Source: an uncultured Oscillospiraceae bacterium
Lineage (GTDB): Bacteria; Bacillota; Clostridia; Oscillospirales; Oscillospiraceae
Direction: 5' to 3'
Assembly: GCA_944386975.1 (NCBI GenBank)
Contig: CALXDC010000032.1
Location: forward strand, 1-33,507
Length of the DNA stretch: 33,507 nt
Both the position numbers and the translations under genes were made by a program. Below are positions 8,234 through 15,417 of this stretch, in pieces (position 1 is the stretch's first letter; the number at the start of each line of letters is the position of its first letter). Under the pieces are notes generated by a model. That model saw nothing but the letters and a program-made list of their open reading frames with translations, did not search any database and had not been told where the DNA came from.

Positions 8234-8995
8234 ATGGCAGTGAAACAGACGGCGGGCAGAGATGCGCTGGGGGAGTTTGCCCCCAAGTTTGCCCAGCTCA
8301 ATGACGATGTGCTGTTCGGCGAGGTCTGGAGTCGGGAGGACAAGCTCTCCCTGCGGGACCGGTCCTTGGTGACGGTGGTGGCTTTGATGGCCCAGGGCCT
8401 GGTGGACAGCTCCTTTCAGTACCACCTGACCACCGCCAGGCAAAACGGCATCACCCGGCAGGAGATCGCGGAGATCCTGACCCACGCGGCTTTTTATGCC
8501 GGTTGGCCCAAGGCGTGGGCGGCTTTCCGGATGGCCAAGGAGGTCTGGGCGGAAGAGGGGGGCGAGGACGGCAAGGCCCGGCACCAGCGGGAGACGGTGT
8601 TCCCCATCGGGGCGCCCAACGACGGCTTTGCCCGGTATTTCGTGGGGCAGAGCTATCTCCAGCCCCTCTCCACCACCCAGGTGGGCGTATATCATGTGAC
8701 CTTCGAGCCGGGCTGCCGGAACAACTGGCACATCCATCACGCCGGCAAGGGCGGCGGGCAGATTCTGCTCTGCGTGGCCGGCCGTGGCTGGTATCAGGCG
8801 TGGGGAGAGGAGGCCCGGGAGCTGCGTCCCGGCGACGTGGTGAACATCCCCGCCGGCGTGAAGCACTGGCACGGCGCGGCAGCGGACAGCTGGTTTTCCC
8901 ATCTGGCCCTGGAGGTGCCCGGTGAGGACTGCTCCAATGAGTGGCTGGAGGCCGTGTCGGATGAGGTATACGGCAGGCTGAGCCTGTTTTTATAG
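8234..8995 (+). CDS. Carboxymuconolactone decarboxylase-cupin fusion protein
   Basis: 253 residues with two domains. Residues about 20-110 match the carboxymuconolactone decarboxylase/AhpD fold (RDRSLVTVVALMAQG, then FQYHLTTARQNGITRQEIAE); the AhpD redox motif Cys-x2-Cys is absent. Residues about 140-235 are a cupin: the metal-binding HIHHAGKGGGQ and PGDVVNIPAGVKHWHG segments are both present. Such fusions are common in clostridial clusters with a reductase, alpha/beta hydrolase and LysR regulator, yet their reaction is not established. GGGAGG-like Shine-Dalgarno at about 8220-8226. Confidence 0.9.
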   Translation: MAVKQTAGRDALGEFAPKFAQLNDDVLFGEVWSREDKLSLRDRSLVTVVALMAQGLVDSSFQYHLTTARQNGITRQEIAEILTHAAFYAGWPKAWAAFRMAKEVWAEEGGEDGKARHQRETVFPIGAPNDGFARYFVGQSYLQPLSTTQVGVYHVTFEPGCRNNWHIHHAGKGGGQILLCVAGRGWYQAWGEEARELRPGDVVNIPAGVKHWHGAAADSWFSHLALEVPGEDCSNEWLEAVSDEVYGRLSLFL

Positions 8996-9076
8996 AGCGG
9001 CGGGGCGCTGAAAAAACGCATACGGCCAGTGCGAATAACTTGTTCTATCCCAACAAAGACAGACAGGGGGTGCAGG

Positions 9077-9718
9077 ATGGAATTTCAGATCATAGACCGG
9101 CAGACCTGGGCCAGAAAAGAGTATTTTGACCACTACATATCTTCTGTCCCATGCACCTATAGCATGAGTGTGCGGGTGGATATCACAGCCGTTATCGAAA
9201 GCGGGGTCAAGCTCTATCCCGCCATGCTCTATGCCATTTCCACCATCGTGAACCGGCACAGGGAGTTTCGGACGGCTCTGAATGAAACAGGAAAAGTGGG
9301 CGTCTTTTCCAATATGATGCCCTGCTATACGATTTTTCACAAGGAGAGCGAGACCTTCTCCAACATCTGGACAGAATATCATCCCGATTTTGGGCGGTTT
9401 TTGTGTGCCTACCGGCAGGATCTGGCCCAATATGGCCAGGTCCCCGGGATGGAGGCCAAGCCCAATACGCCGCCCAACACCTTCCCCATCTCCATGATCC
9501 CCTGGACCACGTTTCAGAGCTTCCATCTGAATCTCCAGAAGGGCTATGCCTACCTGCTGCCTATTTTTACCATGGGGAAATATGAGGTGGAGCATGGCCG
9601 GTACTGGCTGCCGCTGGCTGTTCAGGTGCACCATGCCGTCTGCGACGGCTTCCATGTGTCCCGTTTTATCAACGAATTGCAGGAATTGCTGAGTCGGAAG
9701 GATGCTTTCAATAGATAA
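9077..9718 (+). CDS. Chloramphenicol O-acetyltransferase, CatA-like
   Basis: 213 residues, the length of type A CAT trimers. The catalytic motif HHAVCDGFH (residues 185-193) carries the general-base His186 and the structural Asp190. MPCYTIFHKESETFSNIW and PWTTFQSFHLN are recognisable CAT segments. The enzyme acetylates the 3-hydroxyl of chloramphenicol with acetyl-CoA; distant family members may act on other substrates, so resistance is probable rather than certain. I chose ATG 9077 because of the GGGGG/GCAGG just upstream and the family N-terminus (MEFQIIDRQTW); an ATG at 9029 would add 16 unrelated residues. Last gene of the operon, 81 bases after the cupin gene. Confidence 0.85.
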   Translation: MEFQIIDRQTWARKEYFDHYISSVPCTYSMSVRVDITAVIESGVKLYPAMLYAISTIVNRHREFRTALNETGKVGVFSNMMPCYTIFHKESETFSNIWTEYHPDFGRFLCAYRQDLAQYGQVPGMEAKPNTPPNTFPISMIPWTTFQSFHLNLQKGYAYLLPIFTMGKYEVEHGRYWLPLAVQVHHAVCDGFHVSRFINELQELLSRKDAFNR

Positions 9719-9850
9719 GGCGATATAAAAAAGGGAACAGACCCTTTGTCCCCAATTTGCGTTTCCCGGCTTTCAGGGGGAAGCGGATTCTGATTGCGGC
9801 GGGCTTTCCGATACGTGAACAGGGAATCTCCTTGGAAAAGGAAAAACTGG

Positions 9851-9888
9851 CAAAAGAGCAGATCCCGGGCATGGGATCTGCTCTTTTT
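9851..9888. terminator. Bidirectional terminator between the cat-like gene and lysR
   Basis: AGAGCAGATCCC (9855-9866) pairs perfectly with GGGATCTGCTCT (9873-9884) around a six-base loop. Five T follow on the right and AAAA precedes on the left, so it can stop transcripts from both converging genes. A weaker hairpin (AAAGGG 9730-9735, CCCTTT 9742-9747) lies just after the cat-like stop. Confidence 0.9.
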
Positions 9889-9906
9889 CGGCCCTGTGTC
9901 CGGTAG

Positions 9907-10797
9907 TTACGTTCCTTCCTGAAAGGTGTCTGCAGGGCATTGCTTGATGTGCTGGTGAAAGGTCTCCGCGGCCGGCGTCAGCACCTGGTCCTTTTTCCAG
10001 ACCAGCACCGTACCCGTCTCCATAGCCGGGGAAAGAGGCAGAAACCGGAGATCGTCAAAGGCCAGGTTCAGATCAAAGCCCAGAGCTGCCCCCACGCCGC
10101 AGCGCACCATATTGGCGGCGTTGAGGATCAGGTTGAAGGTGGCGGCAATCTCCAGCCGCTCCCACCGGTTTCCAAACCAGTTGGCCAGCTCGCGCTGCAC
10201 GCCCTCCCGCCCGCTGAGCAGCAGAGGTACCGATTCCAGGTCCTCAGGCGTGACTGCCTCCAGAGCGGCCAGAGGTGAATCCGTTCGCACCAGCACGCCC
10301 CACCGGTCCTTCTCCTGCATCCGGCAGAAGGCGTATTTCCCCACATCCACAGGCTCCGTGAGAAGGCCCATATCCAAAAGACCCATGTCCAGCCGCTCCT
10401 TTACGTCGTCGGCGTTGGCGCTGAAGATCCGGAAGGTCACCTTTGGATAGAGCGCCCGAAAGGAGACAATGGCCCGAGAGAGAAAGGTCATGCTCCGTGT
10501 CTCGCCTGCGCCAATGGCGATCTCACCCATCAGCTCCGTCTCCCGGCCGGCAAACTCTCGGGCCGTCTTGTCCGCCAGGTCCACCAGCTCCTGGGCACGG
10601 CGGCGCAGCAGCATCCCGTCATTGGTCAGAATAATCCGGTAGCGGCTGCGGTGAAAAAGCTGCACCCCCAATTCCTCCTCCAGCTGCATCAGCTGTCGGG
10701 ACAGGGTGGGCTGGGTCAGATGGAGCAGGGCCGCAGCCTTTGTAATGTTCTCCTCCCGGGCCACCGCCAGAAAGTATCTTAAAACCCGAAGTTCCAT
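9907..10797 (-). CDS. LysR family transcriptional regulator
   Basis: 296 residues from the ATG whose complement ends at 10797. AGGAGG lies seven bases upstream, and the family N-terminus MELRVLRYFLAVAREENITK begins exactly there. The winged helix-turn-helix (ITKAAALLHLTQPTLSRQLMQLEEELG) is classic, followed by the linker helix and a two-lobed effector domain (residues about 90-290). It converges on the acetyltransferase/reductase/hydrolase/cupin/CAT operon instead of diverging from it, so the usual shared intergenic operator is missing. The inverted repeat at 6020-6051 is a plausible remote target. The effector is unknown. Confidence 0.93.
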   Translation of the reverse strand: MELRVLRYFLAVAREENITKAAALLHLTQPTLSRQLMQLEEELGVQLFHRSRYRIILTNDGMLLRRRAQELVDLADKTAREFAGRETELMGEIAIGAGETRSMTFLSRAIVSFRALYPKVTFRIFSANADDVKERLDMGLLDMGLLTEPVDVGKYAFCRMQEKDRWGVLVRTDSPLAALEAVTPEDLESVPLLLSGREGVQRELANWFGNRWERLEIAATFNLILNAANMVRCGVGAALGFDLNLAFDDLRFLPLSPAMETGTVLVWKKDQVLTPAAETFHQHIKQCPADTFQEGT

Positions 10798-11502
10798 GGA
10801 CATCCCTCCTGAATCCATACTACCACGGCGGGCCCTGTCCCACAAGATAAAAATGCTTTTACAGAATGGCTCCAAGCAGAGAATAAGTGTTTTGCATCTT
10901 TTGCCGGAATTTTCGAAGGTGGATATGGAGGGGGGCCGTCGCCAGTGACATTTTTGAAGCGTATGATGCCACTATCGTTAATCTCTGGAACAACGGCTGG
11001 ACCGCATCATGGGAGCGTCCAATCAGGCGTCAAGTCGGCGCTCCGAGTGAAGCCCCCATACCAGCCGGAAGGGTGCAAAGAAGCTGGAGGAAGACGGCAG
11101 CGGAGGAATCTCTGCCTTTCGCTTTTCGGCTGCAGAGAGATTGATAAGAGGAAGCTCCGGTTGATAATTTCCGCGAAATCCGGTATGGTGCAAAACGATC
11201 AGCCTGCGATGCCGCGGAGCGCCTTCAGAAAAATACGAGTAAAGCAGCAGCGTAAGAAATGCCCTGTATGCGAAACTTTGTCTTCCTGCAGCACCGTCAA
11301 GGCGGGAGAGCAGCTGTTCGCTTTCATCAACATGCGGGAACATGCGGGGCGGGAGTCTCCTCTGTGCAGGCAGGGGCAACGGGAATCGCGTCTCATCCGC
11401 CCTGTGTCTCGTCCGGTGTTTCATTATGTCCTGCTATGGTATCCCGACGGGCAGCTGAGGGCGTCTGCACAGCGGACGGCGGTGCGCTGTGCGGAAAAGG
11501 AA
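10798..11502. other. About 700 bases with no supported gene
   Basis: Open frames exist but none has a ribosome binding site, domain or conserved look; translations are rich in Arg/Ser/Gly as expected for chance frames in GC-rich DNA. The left end must hold the leftward lysR promoter. One promoter-like match, TTGATA (11161-11166), a 17-base spacer and TATGGT (11184-11189), faces right with no gene behind it. It may be a decayed locus or an RNA gene; nothing decides. Confidence 0.45.
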
Positions 11503-11531
11503 TTGCCTTTCTTTTCCGAACACCGTATAAT
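11503..11531 (+). promoter_or_regulatory. Promoter of the XRE-like gene
   Basis: TTGCCT (11503-11508), a 17-base spacer and a perfect TATAAT (11526-11531). The start codon at 11566 follows after a short leader with GGTGAGG (11551-11557). Confidence 0.8.
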
Positions 11532-11565
11532 ATGGACAAGAATCCATAAGGGTGAGGTTACCGCC

Positions 11566-12093
11566 ATGGCAAGAGTATCAACAAAGGAGAACAAAAATAT
11601 CTATCACAAGACCCGGGAGGCGCTGCGTCTCACCCGGGAAGCAGCCGGTGAGCTGCTGGAATCCATTGCGCCGGAGCGCATTGAGAAAATCGAGAATGAG
11701 CGCTGCCTGCCTCATCCGGACGAAGTGCTGATCATGGCGGAAAAATACAAGCAGCCCAGCCTTTGCAACTACTATTGCGCCAATCAGTGCCCCATTGGAC
11801 AGCAGTATGTACCGGAGGTGAAAATCAAGGACTTGTCCCAGATCGTTCTGGAGATGCTGGCCTCCCTCAACTCCATGAACAGGCGTAAGGAGCGCCTTAT
11901 TGAGATCACGGCAGACGGTGTGATCAGCGAAGACGAGCTGACAGATTTTATCTTTATCCAGAAAGAACTGGAGCGTATTTCCATCACGGTGGAGACGCTG
12001 CAGCTCTGGGCGGAGCAGATGCTGGCCACCGGGGCTATCGACGCAGAGCAATACCGCCGGTGCAAGGAGCGGCTGGATGGGGAGAAGAATTGA
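11566..12093 (+). CDS. XRE-family helix-turn-helix protein with C-terminal helical domain
   Basis: 175 residues. The first 60 form an XRE/Cro-type domain (TREALRLTREAAGELLE, then IAPERIEKIENERCLPHPDE and VLIMAEKYKQP). Next comes a short Cys-containing segment (CNYYCANQCPIG) and then a largely helical C-terminal half (about 90-170) with strong heptad character. The Cys cluster (three Cys in nine residues) could bind metal or respond to redox state, which is inference. I chose ATG 11566 from the strong promoter and the fit of the domain; a longer in-frame extension upstream crosses the promoter and is not coding. Target genes are unknown; the next gene downstream is a 46-residue protein. Confidence 0.85.
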   Translation: MARVSTKENKNIYHKTREALRLTREAAGELLESIAPERIEKIENERCLPHPDEVLIMAEKYKQPSLCNYYCANQCPIGQQYVPEVKIKDLSQIVLEMLASLNSMNRRKERLIEITADGVISEDELTDFIFIQKELERISITVETLQLWAEQMLATGAIDAEQYRRCKERLDGEKN

Positions 12094-12112
12094 CCGGGGA
12101 TATTTGCTGGGG

Positions 12113-12140
12113 CAGCAGAAATAGGCCGCCTATTTTGCTG
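12113..12140 (+). terminator. Hairpin after the XRE-like gene
   Basis: CAGCAGAAATAG (12113-12124) pairs with CTATTTTGCTG (12130-12140) with one bulged base and a five-base loop. No T-run follows, so termination is uncertain. Confidence 0.4.
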
Positions 12141-12232
12141 AAGTTGTAATGGCGTCCTGTCTGTTGGAATGGTAAAATGTTTCCATGAACAGGGGAAAAC
12201 GCTCTGTGACCACGGACAGCGAGGTGACGCCG

Positions 12233-12373
12233 ATGGACGCGAGGGCAAGGATTCTGGCAATTCGCCTGATGGAAATGATTGGGAAATATCCTGTATATGC
12301 GCAGTCATTAGGCGTGGAAGCCGGGATGAAAACGTCGGCTTGCATGTTGGATAAGCGCCTGCCTTTGTGCTGA
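12233..12373 (+). CDS. Small conserved-looking protein of unknown function, 46 residues
   Basis: The frame reads MDARARILAIRLMEMIGKYP then VYAQSLGVEAGMKTSACMLD and ends directly in front of a strong terminator. GCGAGGTGA (12219-12227) is a good ribosome binding site for ATG 12233; an in-frame ATG at 12185 would give 62 residues but has a poorer site. I recall short proteins of this kind (a helix with ILxIRLMExIxxxPxYAxxLGVE) in Clostridia, with no known function. The following terminator supports a discrete transcription unit. Confidence 0.6.
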   Translation: MDARARILAIRLMEMIGKYPVYAQSLGVEAGMKTSACMLDKRLPLC

Positions 12374-12402
12374 GGGCTTCACAGAGCTGTGAAGCCCTTT
12401 TT
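12374..12402 (+). terminator. Strong Rho-independent terminator
   Basis: GGGCTTCACA (12374-12383), loop GAGC, TGTGAAGCCC (12388-12397), then five T. It begins at the base after the stop codon of the 46-residue protein. Confidence 0.92.
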
Positions 12403-12461
12403 GCAAACTGAAGGGTACAAGGGATGAAATTTGTGTGGGAGTGGGAGAGGAGGACCGCCGT

Positions 12462-13403
12462 ATGACCGGTTATGACGAGCAGCTGCGGGTGCTGCAGGCC
12501 CGGTGCGTCAGGAAAGAGAAGCTGGAGGCCGCAGCAGGGGAGCTGCGGGCCCAGCGGGATACCTACGCCGCCAGAGCGCAGGAGCTGGAGCGGAATTTTC
12601 GGGAGGAGCAGGCAGATGTGGACCGTTTGGAAGGCCGGAGTCTTTCTGCCTTCTTTTATCAGGTCATAGGAAAAATGGATGAGAAGCTGACCCGGGAAAA
12701 GCAGGAGGCCTATGCCGCCCGGGTCAAGTATGACGCTGTTGCCGGACAACTGGCGGGGATTCAGGAGGATCTGCGCCGGTGCGAGGAGGAGCTGAATACG
12801 CTCCGGGACTGCGAGAGCCGGTATGCCGCTGTTTTGCAGGAAAAAATACAGGCGGTAAAAGCGGCGGGCGGCGGCACGGCGGAAGAGATCCTGCGTCTGG
12901 AAGAGCGGGAGGCCTATCTGGAGAGCCAGCGGCGAGAGCTGGAAGAGGCCCTTGCCGCCGGTCAGGCTGCCCTCGCCACCGCAGACCAGGTTGCGGAGAG
13001 CCTGAATAGTGCCGAGGGCTGGGGAACCTGGGATCTTCTGGGAGGCGGCCTGATCGCCGACCTTGCCAAGCACAGCCATCTGGACGAGGCACAGGCCTCC
13101 GTGGAGTATCTCCAGTCTCAGCTGCGCCGATTCAAGACGGAGCTGGCCGATGTGACCATTGCCGCCGATTTCCAGGTTGGCATCGACGGTTTCCTCCGGG
13201 TGGCCGACTACCTGTTTGACGGCATCTTTGCCGACTGGGCCGTGCTGGACCACATCCACCAGTCCCAGGACCAGATACAACAAACCAGAGATCAGATTTA
13301 CCGGGTGCTGGACCATCTGCAGACCTTGATGGAGCAGGCCGATGCGGAGCGGGCGGGCGTCCGGCAGGAAATCGAGCGCCTGGCGGGCGGCGTGCCCCTG
13401 TAA
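12462..13403 (+). CDS. Coiled-coil protein of unknown function
   Basis: 313 residues from ATG 12462, with GAGAGGAGG at 12445-12453. Residues about 1-70 and 85-190 are charged heptad coiled coils. Between them lies EGRSLSAFFYQVIGKMDEKL followed by EAYAARVKYD, and after the second coil comes a glycine-rich patch, WDLLGGGLIADLAKHSHLDE. A helical C-terminus follows. I recall the FFYxxxGKxxE and DLLGGGLIA patches from conserved hypothetical Firmicutes proteins; no function is known. There is no signal peptide or membrane segment, so it is probably cytoplasmic. A 56-residue gene follows 50 bases later and may be co-transcribed. Confidence 0.8.
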   Translation: MTGYDEQLRVLQARCVRKEKLEAAAGELRAQRDTYAARAQELERNFREEQADVDRLEGRSLSAFFYQVIGKMDEKLTREKQEAYAARVKYDAVAGQLAGIQEDLRRCEEELNTLRDCESRYAAVLQEKIQAVKAAGGGTAEEILRLEEREAYLESQRRELEEALAAGQAALATADQVAESLNSAEGWGTWDLLGGGLIADLAKHSHLDEAQASVEYLQSQLRRFKTELADVTIAADFQVGIDGFLRVADYLFDGIFADWAVLDHIHQSQDQIQQTRDQIYRVLDHLQTLMEQADAERAGVRQEIERLAGGVPL

Positions 13404-13453
13404 GCGGACGCCTCTGCCCGCATGGATCATATAGAAAGAAGGAGCGAGACAAA

Positions 13454-13624
13454 ATGGAGGACGGGACAGGCGCCCAGGCGCCGCAGTCGATCTGGATCAA
13501 CTGGGCGGAGCGTATTTTGTCCTTCCATGCGGAGGAGGGATATGAGCGGTTGGAATTTTCCTCCAAAAGGGAAAAGATGGACTATGTTTTTGAAAAGAGC
13601 GCCAACGGCTTCCGCATTCAATGA
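13454..13624 (+). CDS. Small conserved-looking protein, 56 residues, unknown function
   Basis: The ATG at 13454 follows GGAGCGAG (13441-13448). The product reads QSIWINWAERILSFHAEEGY, then ERLEFSSKREKMDYVFEKSA and ends NGFRIQ. The pattern of an aromatic/charged beta start, the HxxEGYExxxFSS core and a C-terminal GFRIQ looks like a compact folded domain and resembles short Clostridia hypotheticals I have seen. It is short enough to be missed by a usual size cut-off. It lies in the same direction just after the coiled-coil gene. Confidence 0.65.
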   Translation: MEDGTGAQAPQSIWINWAERILSFHAEEGYERLEFSSKREKMDYVFEKSANGFRIQ

Positions 13625-13630
13625 CAAACC

Positions 13631-13683
13631 TGCAGGCAGCATAGGCCTGCATCAAAGCAGGTCCCGGAAACGTGACCTGCTTT
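13631..13683 (+). terminator. Two adjacent hairpins after the 56-residue gene
   Basis: TGCAGGC/GCCTGCA (13631-13637 with 13645-13651) and AAAGCAGGTC/GACCTGCTTT (13654-13663 with 13674-13683) are perfect stems. Only a short T-run (TTTG) ends the second, so this is a probable but weak terminator. Confidence 0.5.
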
Positions 13684-13782
13684 GCTATTGACGGAAGCCC
13701 ACAGTACTTCCGTCTGTCCATAGCATTCCCAGGGCCGTTGTGCTATAATGTCTCCAGCCGGCAAAGCAGGGAGGGGTGTATC

Positions 13783-14502
13783 GTGGCCATTGAGAGCGGT
13801 GGGTGGATTATGCGGGGACTCCGCTGGGACGACCCTTGCCGTATCCGCAGCTGGCAGGAGCTGATCCAGTGGGTCGATGAGGTGGGATTTTTGCCTCTTT
13901 TCAAAAATGAGATCAGCGGCTTCTCCGTCGAGGAGCATACCGCCGACCTCTACTGGTGGAGCGGCGATCCGGGGCAGGATCCCTGGGAATGGCGGCAGCT
14001 TATTGCCCGAAGCGGACAGGTGGCCTACGGCAAGTTCTTCGCCAAGAAAGCCGGGTTTGTTTCCAAGGCCTGGTTTCCTCACTTTGCCAACTGGCGGCGG
14101 GACGGCTACGATTTTGACAGCCGCTGGGATGAGGAGCTGGCCAGTCTGCGGCAAAAGCGGATCATGGACCAGTTCGCCGCTGGGGAGGAGCGGTATTCCT
14201 TCGAGCTCAAGCGCCTGGCCGGATTCGGCAAGGGGGGAGAGAAGAATTTTGAAGGTACGGTGACCGACCTCCAGATGAGCGGGTATCTGCTGATCCGGGA
14301 TTTCCGGCAGCGCCTGAACAAAATGGGGCAGCCCTATGGATGGCCCATCGCGGTCTATGCCACTCCGGAGGCCCTGTGGGGATATGAACACATCTCCTCC
14401 GCCTACTCGGTAGAGCCGGTCCAGTCCAGGAACTTGATCTATCAGCAGGTGCGTAAGAACTTCCCGGCGGCAGAGACGGCGCTCCGGGCGATGCTGGGGT
14501 AG
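13783..14502 (+). CDS. AlkZ-related protein
   Basis: 239 residues from GTG 13783, which has GGGAGGGG (13769-13776) at proper spacing; ATG 13810 is the alternative and gives 230 residues beginning MRGLRWDDPCRIRSWQEL. A -10 box TATAAT lies at 13744-13749 without a clear -35. The sequence (GFLPLFKNEISGFSVEEH, DPWEWRQLIARSGQVAYGKF, AGFGKGGEKNFEGTV, LQMSGYLLIRDFRQRLNKMG) resembles the proteins annotated in Firmicutes as AlkZ-related, a group distantly linked to the winged-helix YcaQ/AlkZ DNA glycosylases. Glycosylase activity has not, as far as I know, been shown for this group. It appears to be a single-gene unit. Confidence 0.75.
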   Translation: MAIESGGWIMRGLRWDDPCRIRSWQELIQWVDEVGFLPLFKNEISGFSVEEHTADLYWWSGDPGQDPWEWRQLIARSGQVAYGKFFAKKAGFVSKAWFPHFANWRRDGYDFDSRWDEELASLRQKRIMDQFAAGEERYSFELKRLAGFGKGGEKNFEGTVTDLQMSGYLLIRDFRQRLNKMGQPYGWPIAVYATPEALWGYEHISSAYSVEPVQSRNLIYQQVRKNFPAAETALRAMLG

Positions 14503-14627
14503 AACAGAGAGAAATGCCGTGCCGGGCGCCGGATGGAGCGTCCCCTCATCCGGCATAGCAAGGAGGCGTGGAGGCTCTGGAATGAACGTTGAAACACTTG
14601 CCTCCGCTTTCTCATAAGAAAAAGATA

Positions 14628-14656
14628 TTGACACCGTGCAGTGGTTATGGTATGTG
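14628..14656 (+). promoter_or_regulatory. Possible promoter of the secreted-protein gene
   Basis: A perfect TTGACA (14628-14633), a 17-base spacer, and a poor TATGTG (14651-14656). A second TTGACA at 14674-14679 has no -10 partner. No strong ribosome binding site precedes the gene, so the leader is uncertain. Confidence 0.4.
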
Positions 14657-14712
14657 TAAATTGCAGGAGTGTATTGACAGTGTGGGAAATGCCATGGAAG
14701 AGAGCACCAAAA

Positions 14713-15126
14713 ATGAAGAAGCTGCTGCGTTCTATATTGGCACTGTGTTTGGTTATGGCATTTGTCCTGGTTCCCGCAATGGCAGCACAAAAGACGAATC
14801 TCTCTCCAGAAATGGAGTTGCAGGAAGACATTCAGCCGAGAGTGGTAAATACCATTCCTTTTTCTGTCGCAGGAGATTTCGAACTGTATACGGTAAGCGA
14901 GAGCAATTTCCTGTATGCAGGAGATACGGTAACGGTAAGTGGAACCTGGGGGGATCCGTACAAGATTCAGGTGCGTCTTTTGAAGGAAGATAACAGCAGA
15001 GCCCTGACGGTAAATCTAGGAATCTATCAGTATCAGACCTTTACCGTTCCGGAGACGGGCGCATATGTCCTGCAAGTTGCCTGTAATTATGATGTGAGTG
15101 GAACGCTCAGCGTAAGCTGGTGGTGA
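14713..15126 (+). CDS. Small secreted protein with signal peptide
   Basis: 137 residues from ATG 14713. MKKLLRSILALCLVMAFVLV then PAMAAQ is a textbook Sec signal peptide with likely cleavage after AMA (residue 24). The mature part (about 112 residues) is beta-rich, alternating polar and hydrophobic residues (FELYTVSESNFLYAGDTVTV, TVPETGAYVLQV), and ends GTLSVSWW, like a jelly-roll or Ig-like domain. No family is recognised. The ribosome binding site is weak (GGAAGAGAG, 14697-14705). Base composition is more AT-rich than its neighbours, a possible sign of recent acquisition. It stands alone with its own terminator. Confidence 0.75.
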   Translation: MKKLLRSILALCLVMAFVLVPAMAAQKTNLSPEMELQEDIQPRVVNTIPFSVAGDFELYTVSESNFLYAGDTVTVSGTWGDPYKIQVRLLKEDNSRALTVNLGIYQYQTFTVPETGAYVLQVACNYDVSGTLSVSWW

Positions 15127-15129
15127 CAT

Positions 15130-15172
15130 ATGCAAGGGAGCTGCAGCATGTAGCTCCCTTGCATGCTTTTTT
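15130..15172 (+). terminator. Strong Rho-independent terminator
   Basis: ATGCAAGGGAGCT (15130-15142) pairs with AGCTCCCTTGCAT (15152-15164), 13 bp perfect with a nine-base loop, followed by GC and six T. Confidence 0.92.
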
Positions 15173-15205
15173 CCACAAATAACAGGGTATCCGTTTGCAC
15201 TATGC

Positions 15206-15417
15206 GTGAACAAGCGCATCATTGTCTTCAACAACGAGGGGAGTACGCAGTCAGATTTACCCCGGAGATCATCAAACAACCCTGACCCTGCCCTGGGGAG
15301 GAGGGATGTCTCTCCCTGACCGGGGTCCGCCCGGCCAAGCGGCGGAAAACCTTTACCGGCTGGACGGCCCGGAAGATCCAGCACGAAATCGACCACTGTG
15401 AGGGCGTCATTATATGA
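15206..15417 (+). pseudogene. Peptide deformylase pseudogene (C-terminal fragments)
   Basis: Pieces of a peptide deformylase-like protein are readable in order but not in one frame. VNKRIIVFNNEG (15206-15241) is followed, after a frameshift, by EYAVRFTPEIIKQP, then an in-frame TGA, then EEGCLSLTGVRPAKR and TFTGWTARKIQHEIDHCEGV to the stop at 15417. EGCLS and HEIDH are the metal-binding motifs II and III; motif I (GxGLAA) is missing because the 5' part is gone. About 15 residues are also missing between PAKR and KTFTGW. It cannot make an active enzyme. Its end overlaps the next gene's start by ATGA, the remains of translational coupling. Confidence 0.85.

Noticed and set aside
9029-9076. Leader peptide or extended start for the cat-like gene
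   Set aside because: Some cat genes have attenuator leaders, but I found no stem masking the ribosome site; the ATG at 9029 merely adds 16 unrelated residues.
10945-11565. N-terminal extension of the XRE-like protein to ATG 10945
   Set aside because: It crosses a near-perfect promoter and has no domain; ATG 11566 has a ribosome site and fits the family.
11784-13430. 548-residue leftward frame across the XRE-like and coiled-coil genes
   Set aside because: It lies opposite several well-supported rightward genes with ribosome sites and a terminator; the translation has no domain.
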